Source: Phoenicibacter sp963592435
GTDB taxonomy: Bacteria; Actinomycetota; Coriobacteriia; Coriobacteriales; Eggerthellaceae
Assembly: GCA_963592435.1 (NCBI GenBank)
Contig: CAVAWT010000010.1
Coordinates: forward strand, 1 to 56,154
Reading direction: 5' to 3'
Length of the DNA stretch: 56,154 bases
Shown here: positions 7,921 to 16,090 of the stretch, piece by piece
How the letters are laid out: every line of letters begins with the position of its first letter
Position numbering within the stretch: the first letter of the stretch is position 1
Notes under the pieces: model-generated
Databases searched by the model: none
What the model was told of the DNA's origin: nothing
Seen by the model: the letters and a program-made list of their open reading frames with translations, nothing else
Program-made: the position numbers and the translations under genes

Positions 7921-8164
7921 AAAGTCCCTCATCTTCCTCATCGTCCCATGATGCAGGAAGCGTTGTTATGCCTGTTAAGGGGTCGGGATTGATGAGGTCG
8001 TGCTTCCAGTCGATTGCAGAAAATTCATCTTCCAGTGGGGCAATCTTTACCCACGGTTTTGAATTTTTGAACACTGTCACAGAATGTCCAGACTTTGAAA
8101 CTGAGTCCGCAATTTTAGAAAAGTTTGCCCTTGTTTCAGCCACAGTTGCTGTTGCAATACTCAT
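7904..8164 (-). CDS. Phd/YefM-type antitoxin
   Basis: The 86-residue protein starts MSIATATVAETRANFSKIAD and continues SGHSVTVFKNSKPWVKIAPL, the N-terminal DNA-binding fold of Phd/YefM antitoxins. The C-terminus is acidic (DDEEDEGLYDHLV), as expected for the toxin-binding tail. AAGGAGG lies just before the ATG. It is the first gene of a two-gene operon with the MazF/PemK-like toxin and is preceded by a direct-repeat operator. Confidence 0.85.
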   Translation of the reverse strand: MSIATATVAETRANFSKIADSVSKSGHSVTVFKNSKPWVKIAPLEDEFSAIDWKHDLINPDPLTGITTLPASWDDEEDEGLYDHLV

Positions 8165-8177
8165 ATTAAACGCCTCC

Positions 8178-8202
8178 TTACTTAATTTATTACTTAATTA
8201 TA
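8178..8202 (-). promoter_or_regulatory. Antitoxin promoter with direct-repeat operator
   Basis: On the minus strand TATAAT (8202-8197) is followed by two copies of ATTAAGTAA (8198-8190 and 8186-8178), spaced exactly 12 bases apart. The second runs into the ribosome-binding site. Repeats at this place fit autorepression by the Phd-type antitoxin; this is inference. Confidence 0.5.
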
Positions 8203-8320
8203 GCGCAAATTTGTTACATAGAGAGTAATAAGTTTATTTTAATAAAGATGCAAATTAACTGTGGTTTCTCGACACGGTGCATCGCAATCCATCACTACCT
8301 TGTATGAGGTAGAGAAGATG

Positions 8321-8326
8321 TATAAT
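8321..8326 (+). promoter_or_regulatory. -10 element of the nucleoside hydrolase gene
   Basis: TATAAT lies 45 bases before the chosen ATG at 8371. No strong -35 was seen at the normal distance. Confidence 0.4.
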
Positions 8327-8370
8327 TCAGAATTGACAAGTTTTTCGTATTCTCTATGAGGAGGAAGAAA

Positions 8371-9441
8371 ATGAATGTTGAATTTCCAAAACTCACGCCT
8401 GAGGAAATTAGTGAGAAATTAACCATCCCTAACGAGCGCATCCACCTTACTATTGACACGGATGCAAAAAATGAAGTGGACGACCAGTTTGCTGTTTCGT
8501 GGGCGTTGCGCTCGCCAGAACGCTTTGTTGTTGATGCCGTCTATGCAGCGCCGTTTTCTCATGATTGCTTCAAGAAACTTGACCCTTCCACAGCGTCGAC
8601 CGATGCGGTTGGTGGGGTGACTTACACGTCTCACCCTGGTGACGGCATGGAGGCAAGTTATCAAGAACTCCTTAACCTATATGAACTTTTGGGCGAGAAC
8701 CCCGACGGACACGTTTTTAGAGGTTCGAAAAATTACATAACAGACATTGGTGAGGCTGTTGAAAGCGATGCTGCACGAGACCTCGTTGAAAGAGCAATGG
8801 CAAGTGATGAAACAATTTATGTTGCAGCGATTGGTGCTCCAACAAACATTGCTTCTGCCTTGATGATTGAGCCTGAACTAGTCAAAAAGATTGTTGTCGT
8901 TTGGCTCGGTGGGCAACCTGTTAATTTTAAGCACGGCATTGAGTTTAACCTCATGCAGGACATCGCGGCATCTCGTGTGCTTTTAGACTCTGGAGTGCCC
9001 TTGGTCAGAATTCCTTGCATGAATGTTGCGTCAATGCTTGCCTTGTCGCAGGCAGAAGTTGAGAAATATCTCAAAGGCGAAAGCGACATTGCTGACTATC
9101 TTGGCAGCATTGTTTTGGATGCCTTTGGCAGCGAAGATGATGACGGAATGACGGCAGCAATGATGCGACATTCTTATTTACATTTTCGCGAGGACAGACC
9201 AGATGAATATCTGTTCCAGTTCACCAAAAGCAAAAAAGTATGGTCAAGAATAATTTGGGATATTTCCACAATCGCATTTCTAAAGAACCCCTCTTGGACA
9301 CCAAGCACGCTCGTGTCTTCACCTGTTTTGAATGATAATTTGTCGTGGGGCGCAGAAGATGCCAACAGGCACAAAATTCGCGAAGTTAATTATTGCTTTA
9401 GGGATGTAATTTTTGGCGACATGATTAAGTGCTTGCAGTAA
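8371..9441 (+). CDS. Inosine/uridine-preferring nucleoside hydrolase family protein
   Basis: These enzymes split ribonucleosides into base and ribose using a bound calcium ion. The calcium-binding motif is seen near the N-terminus as DTDAKNEVDD (residues 29-38), where Asp29, Asp37 and Asp38 are the expected ligands. A later block, LVERAMASDETIYVAAIGAP, followed by TNIASAL, is the family's second signature (AxGPxTNIA-like). GIEFNLMQD provides the usual N-x-x-x-D ligand region. The ATG at 8356 is part of the ribosome-binding sequence GAGGAGG, so the ATG at 8371 is chosen, giving 356 residues, slightly longer than the common 310-320. The gene stands alone, probably for nucleoside salvage. Confidence 0.85.
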   Translation: MNVEFPKLTPEEISEKLTIPNERIHLTIDTDAKNEVDDQFAVSWALRSPERFVVDAVYAAPFSHDCFKKLDPSTASTDAVGGVTYTSHPGDGMEASYQELLNLYELLGENPDGHVFRGSKNYITDIGEAVESDAARDLVERAMASDETIYVAAIGAPTNIASALMIEPELVKKIVVVWLGGQPVNFKHGIEFNLMQDIAASRVLLDSGVPLVRIPCMNVASMLALSQAEVEKYLKGESDIADYLGSIVLDAFGSEDDDGMTAAMMRHSYLHFREDRPDEYLFQFTKSKKVWSRIIWDISTIAFLKNPSWTPSTLVSSPVLNDNLSWGAEDANRHKIREVNYCFRDVIFGDMIKCLQ

Positions 9442-9468
9442 TAAAATCGCGGCATTTATCTATTTTTA

Positions 9469-9494
9469 GCATTTGGTCTAAAGTGCAATTGCAC
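9469..9494. repeat. GCATTTGGTCTAAA repeat followed by palindrome GTGCAATTGCAC
   Basis: The 14-mer at 9469-9482 is the same as at 2250-2263. The perfect 12-bp palindrome at 9483-9494 follows directly. The palindrome could end transcription of the preceding gene, although no T-run follows it. Confidence 0.5.
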
Positions 9495-9674
9495 GTTATT
9501 TCAAAACCGTTCGCGGAATTCTGGGTGTCTTCAAATGCTTTATTATTCTCAGGTGTGTATAATGGTGTCAAGTTTGAGGCTTTAAATTTCTGCTTGTTTA
9601 ATTCTCTCTTCGTCTATTCTGCATCACGAAGAAGCTCTGAACTTTTATTACAACATTTAGTGGAAGGAAACAAC

Positions 9675-10718
9675 ATGACTACATCTAACTATACGCGACG
9701 CGGATTTATAGGAGGAGCCGCGATCACAGCCGCCTCATTGGCTCTCACCGCCTGTTCAACTGGCTCTGGCACTTCTTCAGCAAGCAAGAGCGACTCTTCT
9801 GCTTCTACGGTTTCACCAAAGACAGATTTTAGCGAAACAACAGGCGACAAATTAAAAATCACCACACTTTCTGAGAACACGAACACGGGTCACGAACGTC
9901 TGTCTGCCGAATTTGGCTTCTCTGCTTTAATTACGTTGGGTGACAACAGCATCATTTTTGACACCGCCAAAAAAGGAGATTTTATTGAGCACGCCCAGCA
10001 GCTTGATGCTGATCTGGCCAAATGTAAAACGATGGTTTTAAGTCACGCGCATTACGACCATTGCGGTGGAGTTATGAAATACTACAATATGTTCAGCGGA
10101 AAAGACAGGTCGATTTACCTCAAAGATTGTTTCTTCGACGGAGCATCGGAGAAATATTATGATGACATTTCTGGGCAAAAGCTTGATTTCACAAACGGAA
10201 AACCTGGCTATTTTAATATCGGAATCAGTTTCACAGAAGACGAGCTGAAGGCGACTGGTATCAACATCAAATATATGAAGGGTGACTCAGAACAACTTTT
10301 TCCTGGAATCAAGCTTCATGGCAATTTTGTTCGAGACCCTCTCGATCCAAAGATGTTGATTAAAAATGAAAAAGGCCAATATGTCGTGGATGATTTTGAC
10401 GAGGAAGTTGCAATTTCGGTCGAGACCAGCAAGGGATTAATCGTAGTTTCTGGTTGCTCGCACACAGGCATTGAAAACATTGTTCAGGCCATTAAGGAAC
10501 GTGAGGGCAAAAATGTTTATGCCGTCATTGGTGGTTTTCACCTACTCGATGCCACAGAGCAACAAATCCAAAACAGCATCGACACTTTCAGTGGTCTTGG
10601 CGTGTCGCACATGGGTGTTTCTCATTGCATCGGAGATAAGGCGAAAAAGATGTTTTGCGAGCAGTTGCCAGATATCGCTTTTGTTAACACCACTGGCAGC
10701 ATTTTCGAGATGAAATAA
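9675..10718 (+). CDS. Tat-exported lipoprotein with metallo-beta-lactamase fold
   Basis: The start at 9675 follows GGAAGGA and yields a twin-arginine signal (YTRRGFIGGAAITAAS) that ends in a lipobox, LTAC, with the cysteine at residue 25. A Ser-rich linker (SGTSSASKSDSSAST) follows. The mature domain carries the hydrolase metal motif SHAHYDHCGG (about residues 123-132). Later metal-ligand candidates are SGCSHTGIENI and GGFHLLDA. This pattern is typical of the MBL subfamily annotated as dihydropterin-6-yl-methyl-beta-ribofuranosylaminobenzene phosphate synthase-like. A folded metalloenzyme exported by Tat and fixed to the outer membrane face is consistent. The substrate is unknown. A longer frame back to 9429 is not supported. 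Confidence 0.85.
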   Translation: MTTSNYTRRGFIGGAAITAASLALTACSTGSGTSSASKSDSSASTVSPKTDFSETTGDKLKITTLSENTNTGHERLSAEFGFSALITLGDNSIIFDTAKKGDFIEHAQQLDADLAKCKTMVLSHAHYDHCGGVMKYYNMFSGKDRSIYLKDCFFDGASEKYYDDISGQKLDFTNGKPGYFNIGISFTEDELKATGINIKYMKGDSEQLFPGIKLHGNFVRDPLDPKMLIKNEKGQYVVDDFDEEVAISVETSKGLIVVSGCSHTGIENIVQAIKEREGKNVYAVIGGFHLLDATEQQIQNSIDTFSGLGVSHMGVSHCIGDKAKKMFCEQLPDIAFVNTTGSIFEMK

Positions 10719-10747
10719 CTCTACGTTTATCATAGTCAACCTCACAG

Positions 10748-10786
10748 GACCGTCTTTTCTTTGAATGAATGGGCGGTCTTTTTTTT
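10748..10786 (+). terminator. Rho-independent terminator
   Basis: GACCGTC (10748-10754) pairs with GGCGGTC (10772-10778), including one G-U pair, and is followed by eight T residues. It ends the metallo-beta-lactamase-fold gene. Confidence 0.8.
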
Positions 10787-10837
10787 CATGTCTACCTACT
10801 TTCTAAGCTTAGTATCTGTCGCGCTATCCCATGATTC

Positions 10838-10856
10838 CATGGGGACAGACTCCTAT
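10838..10856. repeat. GGGGACAGACTCC element upstream of a surface protein gene
   Basis: CATGGGGACAGACTCCTAT is a variant of the CATGGGGTCAGACCCTAT units found at 53706-53780 and 55931-55970. All three sites lie 90-140 bases before a gene for an exported surface protein. Confidence 0.55.
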
Positions 10857-10911
10857 AGGTTTATTTTTAAACAAAGTGTTAAATTATATCTAAATTTATT
10901 AAAAATTGGTA

Positions 10912-10917
10912 TATAAT
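10912..10917 (+). promoter_or_regulatory. -10 element for the large surface protein
   Basis: TATAAT in an AT-rich stretch, 58 bases before the ATG at 10975. GGAGG lies 6 bases before that ATG. Confidence 0.4.
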
Positions 10918-10974
10918 TGATGACGTTGAACTTGATCATTAACTTTCCAAATTCTTGATGATTGGAGGTAGATA

Positions 10975-13900
10975 ATGAAAACTTCAAATTCTTTAAGCGT
11001 TTCTCGTCGCCAGTTTCTTTTTGGCTCTGTAGCAATCGGGGCTCTCACCCTTCTTGGCACTTGCGCCACAAAAAATGGCTTGATCGCTGCTTTTGCAGAT
11101 GAAGAGGGCAACGCATCATTTGAACTTGTCATAATCGGGAGAGGCGACATCGCCATCATGGCAATCGACCCTTCGACAAACACTGTTTTGGCAGACATGG
11201 ACGTAACAATCACATCTTATGCTGAAGAAGCTAAAGAGAAAACGTTAAACGTCAAGACAAACGACAAAGGGATCGCAGTCGTTAATGCGAGATATTTGGG
11301 AGAAAACTGCGACGAGGATTCTCCAGACGATGGTTATGGATTTTGGGCGAGTGTGGAGGCAACAAAGCCAGGCTATCGCGATTATGCAACAAGCGTCGTC
11401 AGAATACAAACAGGTCCTGGACTTCAGACTGAGTCTGGCGGAAGGCAAGCTAACTTAACGATTCCATCGCAGACCTATAACTCGGCAACAGATTTCGGAT
11501 ATGTCAGGCGACTTTCGTTTAATGGTTTTGATGTGCAATACTTCGCATCAAGTTTTTGTGCTTGCAACGGAAACACTGCGGAGCACACTTTGTCAATTGA
11601 GCTTGTTGGGGAGCCAGGCGCAAGCGTCGGAGCGCAATTTGTCTATGATGGCAACGAGTTAGCATCAGCTAACTCAAAAATCGGTTCAGACGGCAAAGCA
11701 CTCATGGAAATGAAGGGCAAATGGCTTTGCGACATTGAGGCTGATAAAACGGCGCAAGTCTTCTTCACGATCGATGATGCTGAGTTTGAAGCACCCTGTC
11801 AATTGAGTTTTTTTGGTGCAGCAGATGGAATTGATCAATACTCCCAGCGTGAGGGCTCAATGCAGGTGGGAGAAAGCACAAACCCGTTTTTAGAAGACGA
11901 AAAGAGTGTTTCTGCATATAAAGTCAAGCTTCCTGAAACTTTCCCGATCTGGGGTGGAACATATGTAGATTTACCACTGCCTGAGTTGCCAATCGTTTTC
12001 CAGTTTGACCCAACTGGTTCAGTTCAGCTCGGTGTCACTGCGAATTTGTTGCCATTCATCCCGAAGCTGAAAGAACAAAGTTGGGTAGGGAACACAAATT
12101 GGGATAAAATTCGAACAGAGACATGGTCGCAGATGAGGGACCGTCAAATTGAAAGCGAATGCCAGGCGGTGCAACGCTACACCGACGCGAAGTGGATTAA
12201 ACAAGGCGGGAGCAAGGAGGGCACTCAAACTAAGTTTGGTGGCAAAGTTAACTTGACTTTCAGTGCAAGTCTTGCTGCAAAAGCAGATTGGACATGGGGT
12301 TCAAATGTTTGGAAGGGCGGCGGCAATCTTTGTTTGATCATAGGTGGAGCGTATGAATTGGGAAACGTTGCGCTCGTAGGTCCTGTCCCAATATATTATG
12401 GATTTGACGTTGCAGCTTCTTGCACAACAACTTTCTATGCTGGTTTTCAAACTGAATCTGGATTCAAGAATTTTGGCTGGAATCCCGACACCTTGGGCCT
12501 AACAATTGTGTTTCGCGCAGAAGTGGGCGTGCAGGGTGGCATCGGCATCAAGGGCTTCATGTCTTTTGGCGCTCGAGGCTATGGCTATCTTCAATTCACA
12601 ATCGGTCTCATCAAAACAGAGAAGGCATTTCCTCATTATGTGCTGGAAGGCAACATGCTTCTAACTCTTGTCATCAATGCGCTGTTTTCTTCCTTCACGG
12701 TGAGTGTTTGGCATTTCAAAGATGAAAAAGATGATTTAACGATTTATGATAACTGGTCAAGCAGTTTGGCAGCGGATGAGGCAGTGCAAGCTCAGATTCC
12801 AGATGCTTTCAAGAATTCTAGGGCGACTTACATTATGACCGATGGACAAACTCTTGATTTATCCAAGTTCGTGCCTGCGTTGATTAGCCAAAAAGATTTG
12901 CTTGCAATTGCTGAGTTTAGTGCTACTGCAAAGGAAACGACTGGAGAAGAGGATGCTCGAGATCTCGAGATGGAGGTCAGTTTTAGTCAATCGGGAAAAA
13001 CGTCTCCTAAAATTTCAGGTTTCGGAATCGTGCCTTCAAGCAATTTGTTAGCCACTGCTAACTCAAAGCCAAAGCTTGGAATTGTTCCAGCTGTTGACGA
13101 GTGCATCTATGAAAACATTTCTTGCGACGCTCGACAAAAGGTTGTCAAAACGAGCAATGGAGAAACTTATATGTTTCGTTTAGCCATTGTCAATGTTAAT
13201 TCGATTTCAGCTGGAAGCGATGGTTATCATTTCAAATTTAACTCTGACACTGGGCTTTTTGAGAAATCTGATAAAGCTTTAAGCAAAGAAGAGGTGTCTC
13301 AAGATTTTTCAGTTCCAAGAAGCAGAATTGTTATGTCAAAGATGACAAGTGCAGGCACGTGGAGTGATCCTGAGCTCGTCGATTTCTACATCAAAAACGA
13401 AAGCCAGAAACAATTTCGCTTAAATTGCAACGATTATGACTTCGCAGTGTGTGAAAAACCTGATGAAGCAGGCGTTTTCTTCTTGAACGTTGTTTCGAGC
13501 CAAGTGCTTGAAAACAGCGAAGACAGTTTCGAGGACCGCTGGAAGAGCCAGTTTGTGACAATGTTTAAGTATGACTCAAACAAGACTGGGAACGAACGTT
13601 TGGTGGTTGGCAAGGTGTTGATGCCTGAAACAGGAATTTCGCGATATTGTCCTGCTGTGAACTATAGAAAAGCAGACTCGCGTGTTTTCTTCTCATTTGT
13701 GCAGGCAAACATTGATGGAGATGTTGCGACATATTCACTTAACACTAATGTTTATGAAGAGAGTGCGTTGTCTTGGGCTTATGCAATTGCATCAAATGCA
13801 AGACCAGCTTTTGGTGGTCAAAACACGACGCTATATCAAAGCTTTAAGGTTGCCAAAGGTCCGATGTGGGAAGACACTTCTGCGGACATGACGGGCATCA

Positions 13901-15300
13901 CATGGGTGGGACCATCTCTAAACAGCGAGGGCTATCAGGTGTTTTTCCAAGCGTATAGCCTAAACTCAAAGGATATGTTGCCTGGAACCGACTACACATA
14001 CACAAATGTGGCAGAACCGATTCTTGTTCCAGAGAAAGGCTGGATCGTTGTCGATTTGGACGAAGGTGAAACAGACAAGCCTGATCGTCGAGAACTCACT
14101 TTTAACTCGATGAACAAAAAGAATTCTATGATCGTCCAGCAAAAAGTCGGAATCGCAAACATGACAGCGTTTTCACCTTCATCGGATGGTGCCAGACTCT
14201 TCGCTGTCCACACCACCGATGGGTCAGATTCAACTTCTGATTGCTATCAGATCTATGCAGCAGACTGGGATTCTGCCAATGACTCCTATCATAGTTTCTA
14301 TCCGTTCTGCCAAACAACACATCCACTTGACCAAGTGGAAGCAGTTGTTTGCGGATCTGGAAACGTTAGTTTTATAACAACTGAGATCACTGATTCAGAG
14401 GCTGGAAAAGGAAACATTCATCAGATGAATGTGCCACTCGTTGCCTCCGTGCAACTTGAATCTGCAACTTGCATGGACGTTTTTGCAGGAGTCGGGGACA
14501 CTTGTCATGCTTATGTTTGTGCTCAAAACAATGGCAATTTGCCACTTTCTGGCTTCACTGTGAAACTGTATGACAATGAAGAGGGAACAGGCGAGCCACT
14601 CGCTACAAAGAAATTTGACAACTTCGCTGAACAGATGATGGCAAACGTCTATGACTATCAAGGTGATGATGAGGAAGGAAACGCCATTCATGTTCCTGAT
14701 GAGGTTTGGCTCGCGCAGAAAAATGCTAATGGCGATGTGGCTTACGGCAATTTCACTGCAGAAGATTTCTATTCGCTCTTTTGGCCAGGAGATGAGAGGA
14801 CGTTTGCATCCGTAGACTTCACAATTCCCGATTCTTGGGAAGACAAAGGAACAGTGCAAGTCTATGCTTTTGTTTCTGACCCTGTGGCAGACGAGACTCG
14901 CGTTGCAGACATAAGAAAGCAATCAGCGCCAAGTTTCGAGGGAGAAGCACAAGCGCAATCATCTCTTGCAGCTGACTTTGATGTTGCAGGTTCTGTTACG
15001 CCTGACTCACTTGGTGTTTTTTATGACGCTGATTTAGCTTCTGAAAGCTTTGAGGTGAGTCTAACAACAACTCTTGCGAAGGATGAAAAGCTGAAAGCTG
15101 CGACCTATGAGCCAAAAAACGAAGCTGCAAAGGAAGCTTCGAGCGGAAAGATCCCCGAAACTGGAGACAAGGCGCAACATTTGTCAGGACCAGTTGCTAT
15201 TTTGGGGGCAGGTGCAGCGGCTGTTGCAGCCTATTCAAAGAGAAGGTGCGAAAACGAAGTGATGGCGAATCGATTGAGCGCGAAGCATGCGAAGCGCTGA
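10975..15300 (+). CDS. Large Tat-exported surface protein with a sortase (IPETG) anchor
   Basis: This 1441-residue protein is not recognised over most of its length. The N-terminus is a twin-arginine signal, SRRQFLFGSVAIGAL, with probable cleavage after AFA (residue 39). An Ig/carboxypeptidase-regulatory-like domain follows early, with TNDKGIAVVNARYLGEN. The C-terminus has KIPETGD, a hydrophobic segment (GPVAILGAGAAAVAAY) and a basic tail (SKRR, then AKHAKR), which together form a cell-wall sorting signal. Near residues 1140-1220 there is a stretch similar to CARDB-like domains (LPLSGFTVKLYDNEEGTGEP). Many acidic residues and WxGxxxxW repeats suit an extracellular adhesin or binding protein. 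The combination of Tat signal and sortase signal is unusual. A GGGGACAGACTCC repeat lies upstream. Confidence 0.85.
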   Translation: MKTSNSLSVSRRQFLFGSVAIGALTLLGTCATKNGLIAAFADEEGNASFELVIIGRGDIAIMAIDPSTNTVLADMDVTITSYAEEAKEKTLNVKTNDKGIAVVNARYLGENCDEDSPDDGYGFWASVEATKPGYRDYATSVVRIQTGPGLQTESGGRQANLTIPSQTYNSATDFGYVRRLSFNGFDVQYFASSFCACNGNTAEHTLSIELVGEPGASVGAQFVYDGNELASANSKIGSDGKALMEMKGKWLCDIEADKTAQVFFTIDDAEFEAPCQLSFFGAADGIDQYSQREGSMQVGESTNPFLEDEKSVSAYKVKLPETFPIWGGTYVDLPLPELPIVFQFDPTGSVQLGVTANLLPFIPKLKEQSWVGNTNWDKIRTETWSQMRDRQIESECQAVQRYTDAKWIKQGGSKEGTQTKFGGKVNLTFSASLAAKADWTWGSNVWKGGGNLCLIIGGAYELGNVALVGPVPIYYGFDVAASCTTTFYAGFQTESGFKNFGWNPDTLGLTIVFRAEVGVQGGIGIKGFMSFGARGYGYLQFTIGLIKTEKAFPHYVLEGNMLLTLVINALFSSFTVSVWHFKDEKDDLTIYDNWSSSLAADEAVQAQIPDAFKNSRATYIMTDGQTLDLSKFVPALISQKDLLAIAEFSATAKETTGEEDARDLEMEVSFSQSGKTSPKISGFGIVPSSNLLATANSKPKLGIVPAVDECIYENISCDARQKVVKTSNGETYMFRLAIVNVNSISAGSDGYHFKFNSDTGLFEKSDKALSKEEVSQDFSVPRSRIVMSKMTSAGTWSDPELVDFYIKNESQKQFRLNCNDYDFAVCEKPDEAGVFFLNVVSSQVLENSEDSFEDRWKSQFVTMFKYDSNKTGNERLVVGKVLMPETGISRYCPAVNYRKADSRVFFSFVQANIDGDVATYSLNTNVYEESALSWAYAIASNARPAFGGQNTTLYQSFKVAKGPMWEDTSADMTGITWVGPSLNSEGYQVFFQAYSLNSKDMLPGTDYTYTNVAEPILVPEKGWIVVDLDEGETDKPDRRELTFNSMNKKNSMIVQQKVGIANMTAFSPSSDGARLFAVHTTDGSDSTSDCYQIYAADWDSANDSYHSFYPFCQTTHPLDQVEAVVCGSGNVSFITTEITDSEAGKGNIHQMNVPLVASVQLESATCMDVFAGVGDTCHAYVCAQNNGNLPLSGFTVKLYDNEEGTGEPLATKKFDNFAEQMMANVYDYQGDDEEGNAIHVPDEVWLAQKNANGDVAYGNFTAEDFYSLFWPGDERTFASVDFTIPDSWEDKGTVQVYAFVSDPVADETRVADIRKQSAPSFEGEAQAQSSLAADFDVAGSVTPDSLGVFYDADLASESFEVSLTTTLAKDEKLKAATYEPKNEAAKEASSGKIPETGDKAQHLSGPVAILGAGAAAVAAYSKRRCENEVMANRLSAKHAKR

Positions 15301-15306
15301 TTAAAA

Positions 15307-15338
15307 GGTGTCAGACATTCTTTATTAATTGAATGTCT
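15307..15338. terminator. Convergent-gene hairpin containing a GGTGTCAGACAT repeat
   Basis: AGACATTC (15313-15320) pairs perfectly with GAATGTCT (15331-15338) between two converging genes. Its left arm is part of GGTGTCAGACAT (15307-15318), the repeat that recurs between the toxin-antitoxin genes. T-rich sequence on both strands is short, so termination is likely but not certain. Confidence 0.5.
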
Positions 15339-15356
15339 CTTCACAACCATATGAGC

Positions 15357-15920
15357 CTAACTTTTCAGTGGCAAAAGAAGAGAGGTAACGCGCACAACTC
15401 TTGAGCGATCGGTGGGTTTGTGACCGCCTACCCACCATTGCTTGATCGTTTGAATTGTTGCACCAGTAATAGCCACGGCAAGGTAGTCAATGTCTTCCTT
15501 AATGTTTGAGTTAAGCTCAGCATCTTTTTCTTTGAAGATTCCGACGATGTTTGACGTCATGAAATCTGCAAGTGAGTCAAGGAGAGCTCCGCTTTGTGAA
15601 CTTTTCATGATATTTTCAACAAGCGCACTGTTGTCAATCAAAAATGACATAAGAGAATCAAGCATGTGAACGTGGTATGCGTCTACACTAAGACAATTAT
15701 CACTGGCACCGCAAATCTCTTCAAGTTCTTTACGTTTTTCCAGCATGTAAAAATCGAAGAATTGTTCTTTGTCGTTGAAATGCTTATAAAATGTTGTTCG
15801 GCGTATCATCGCCTTTTCGCACAACATAGAAATTGTAATTTCTTCATACCGATATTTTTTAAGTAGTTGCTCAAAAGCTTCAAGCAAATTCTTGTATGTC
15901 CTTGCCACTCTCATGTCCAT
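15357..15920 (-). CDS. TetR/AcrR-family transcriptional regulator
   Basis: The N-terminal helix-turn-helix is complete: RVARTYKNLLEAFEQLLKKY, then EEITISMLCEKAMIRRTTFY followed by KHFNDKEQFFDFYML. The rest is the usual all-helical ligand domain, giving 187 residues. A longer frame begins at 15962, but the ATG at 15920 follows AAGGAAG and matches the family. The gene is transcribed away from the MMPL transporter and the coiled-coil gene, with about 170 bases between the starts, and so probably controls them. Confidence 0.85.
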   Translation of the reverse strand: MDMRVARTYKNLLEAFEQLLKKYRYEEITISMLCEKAMIRRTTFYKHFNDKEQFFDFYMLEKRKELEEICGASDNCLSVDAYHVHMLDSLMSFLIDNSALVENIMKSSQSGALLDSLADFMTSNIVGIFKEKDAELNSNIKEDIDYLAVAITGATIQTIKQWWVGGHKPTDRSRVVRVTSLLLPLKS

Positions 15921-16090
15921 TTTGTTCTTCCTTTCACTCAAACTTTGGCGACATATGTTCATTTTTGTTCTTTATGTGTCAAATTAAAAACATTGTCTCT
16001 TGAAACTCGCTTGTTAATCATTTAATCTAAATTCATGAACAATTGTAAGTTATCTAACAGATGTTGTCAAACGGAAGGAGAGAGATTGTC

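Noticed and set aside
14395..14922. A 175-codon minus-strand frame in the surface protein gene
   Set aside because: Codon pattern and continuity support the plus-strand gene; the antisense product has no recognisable feature.
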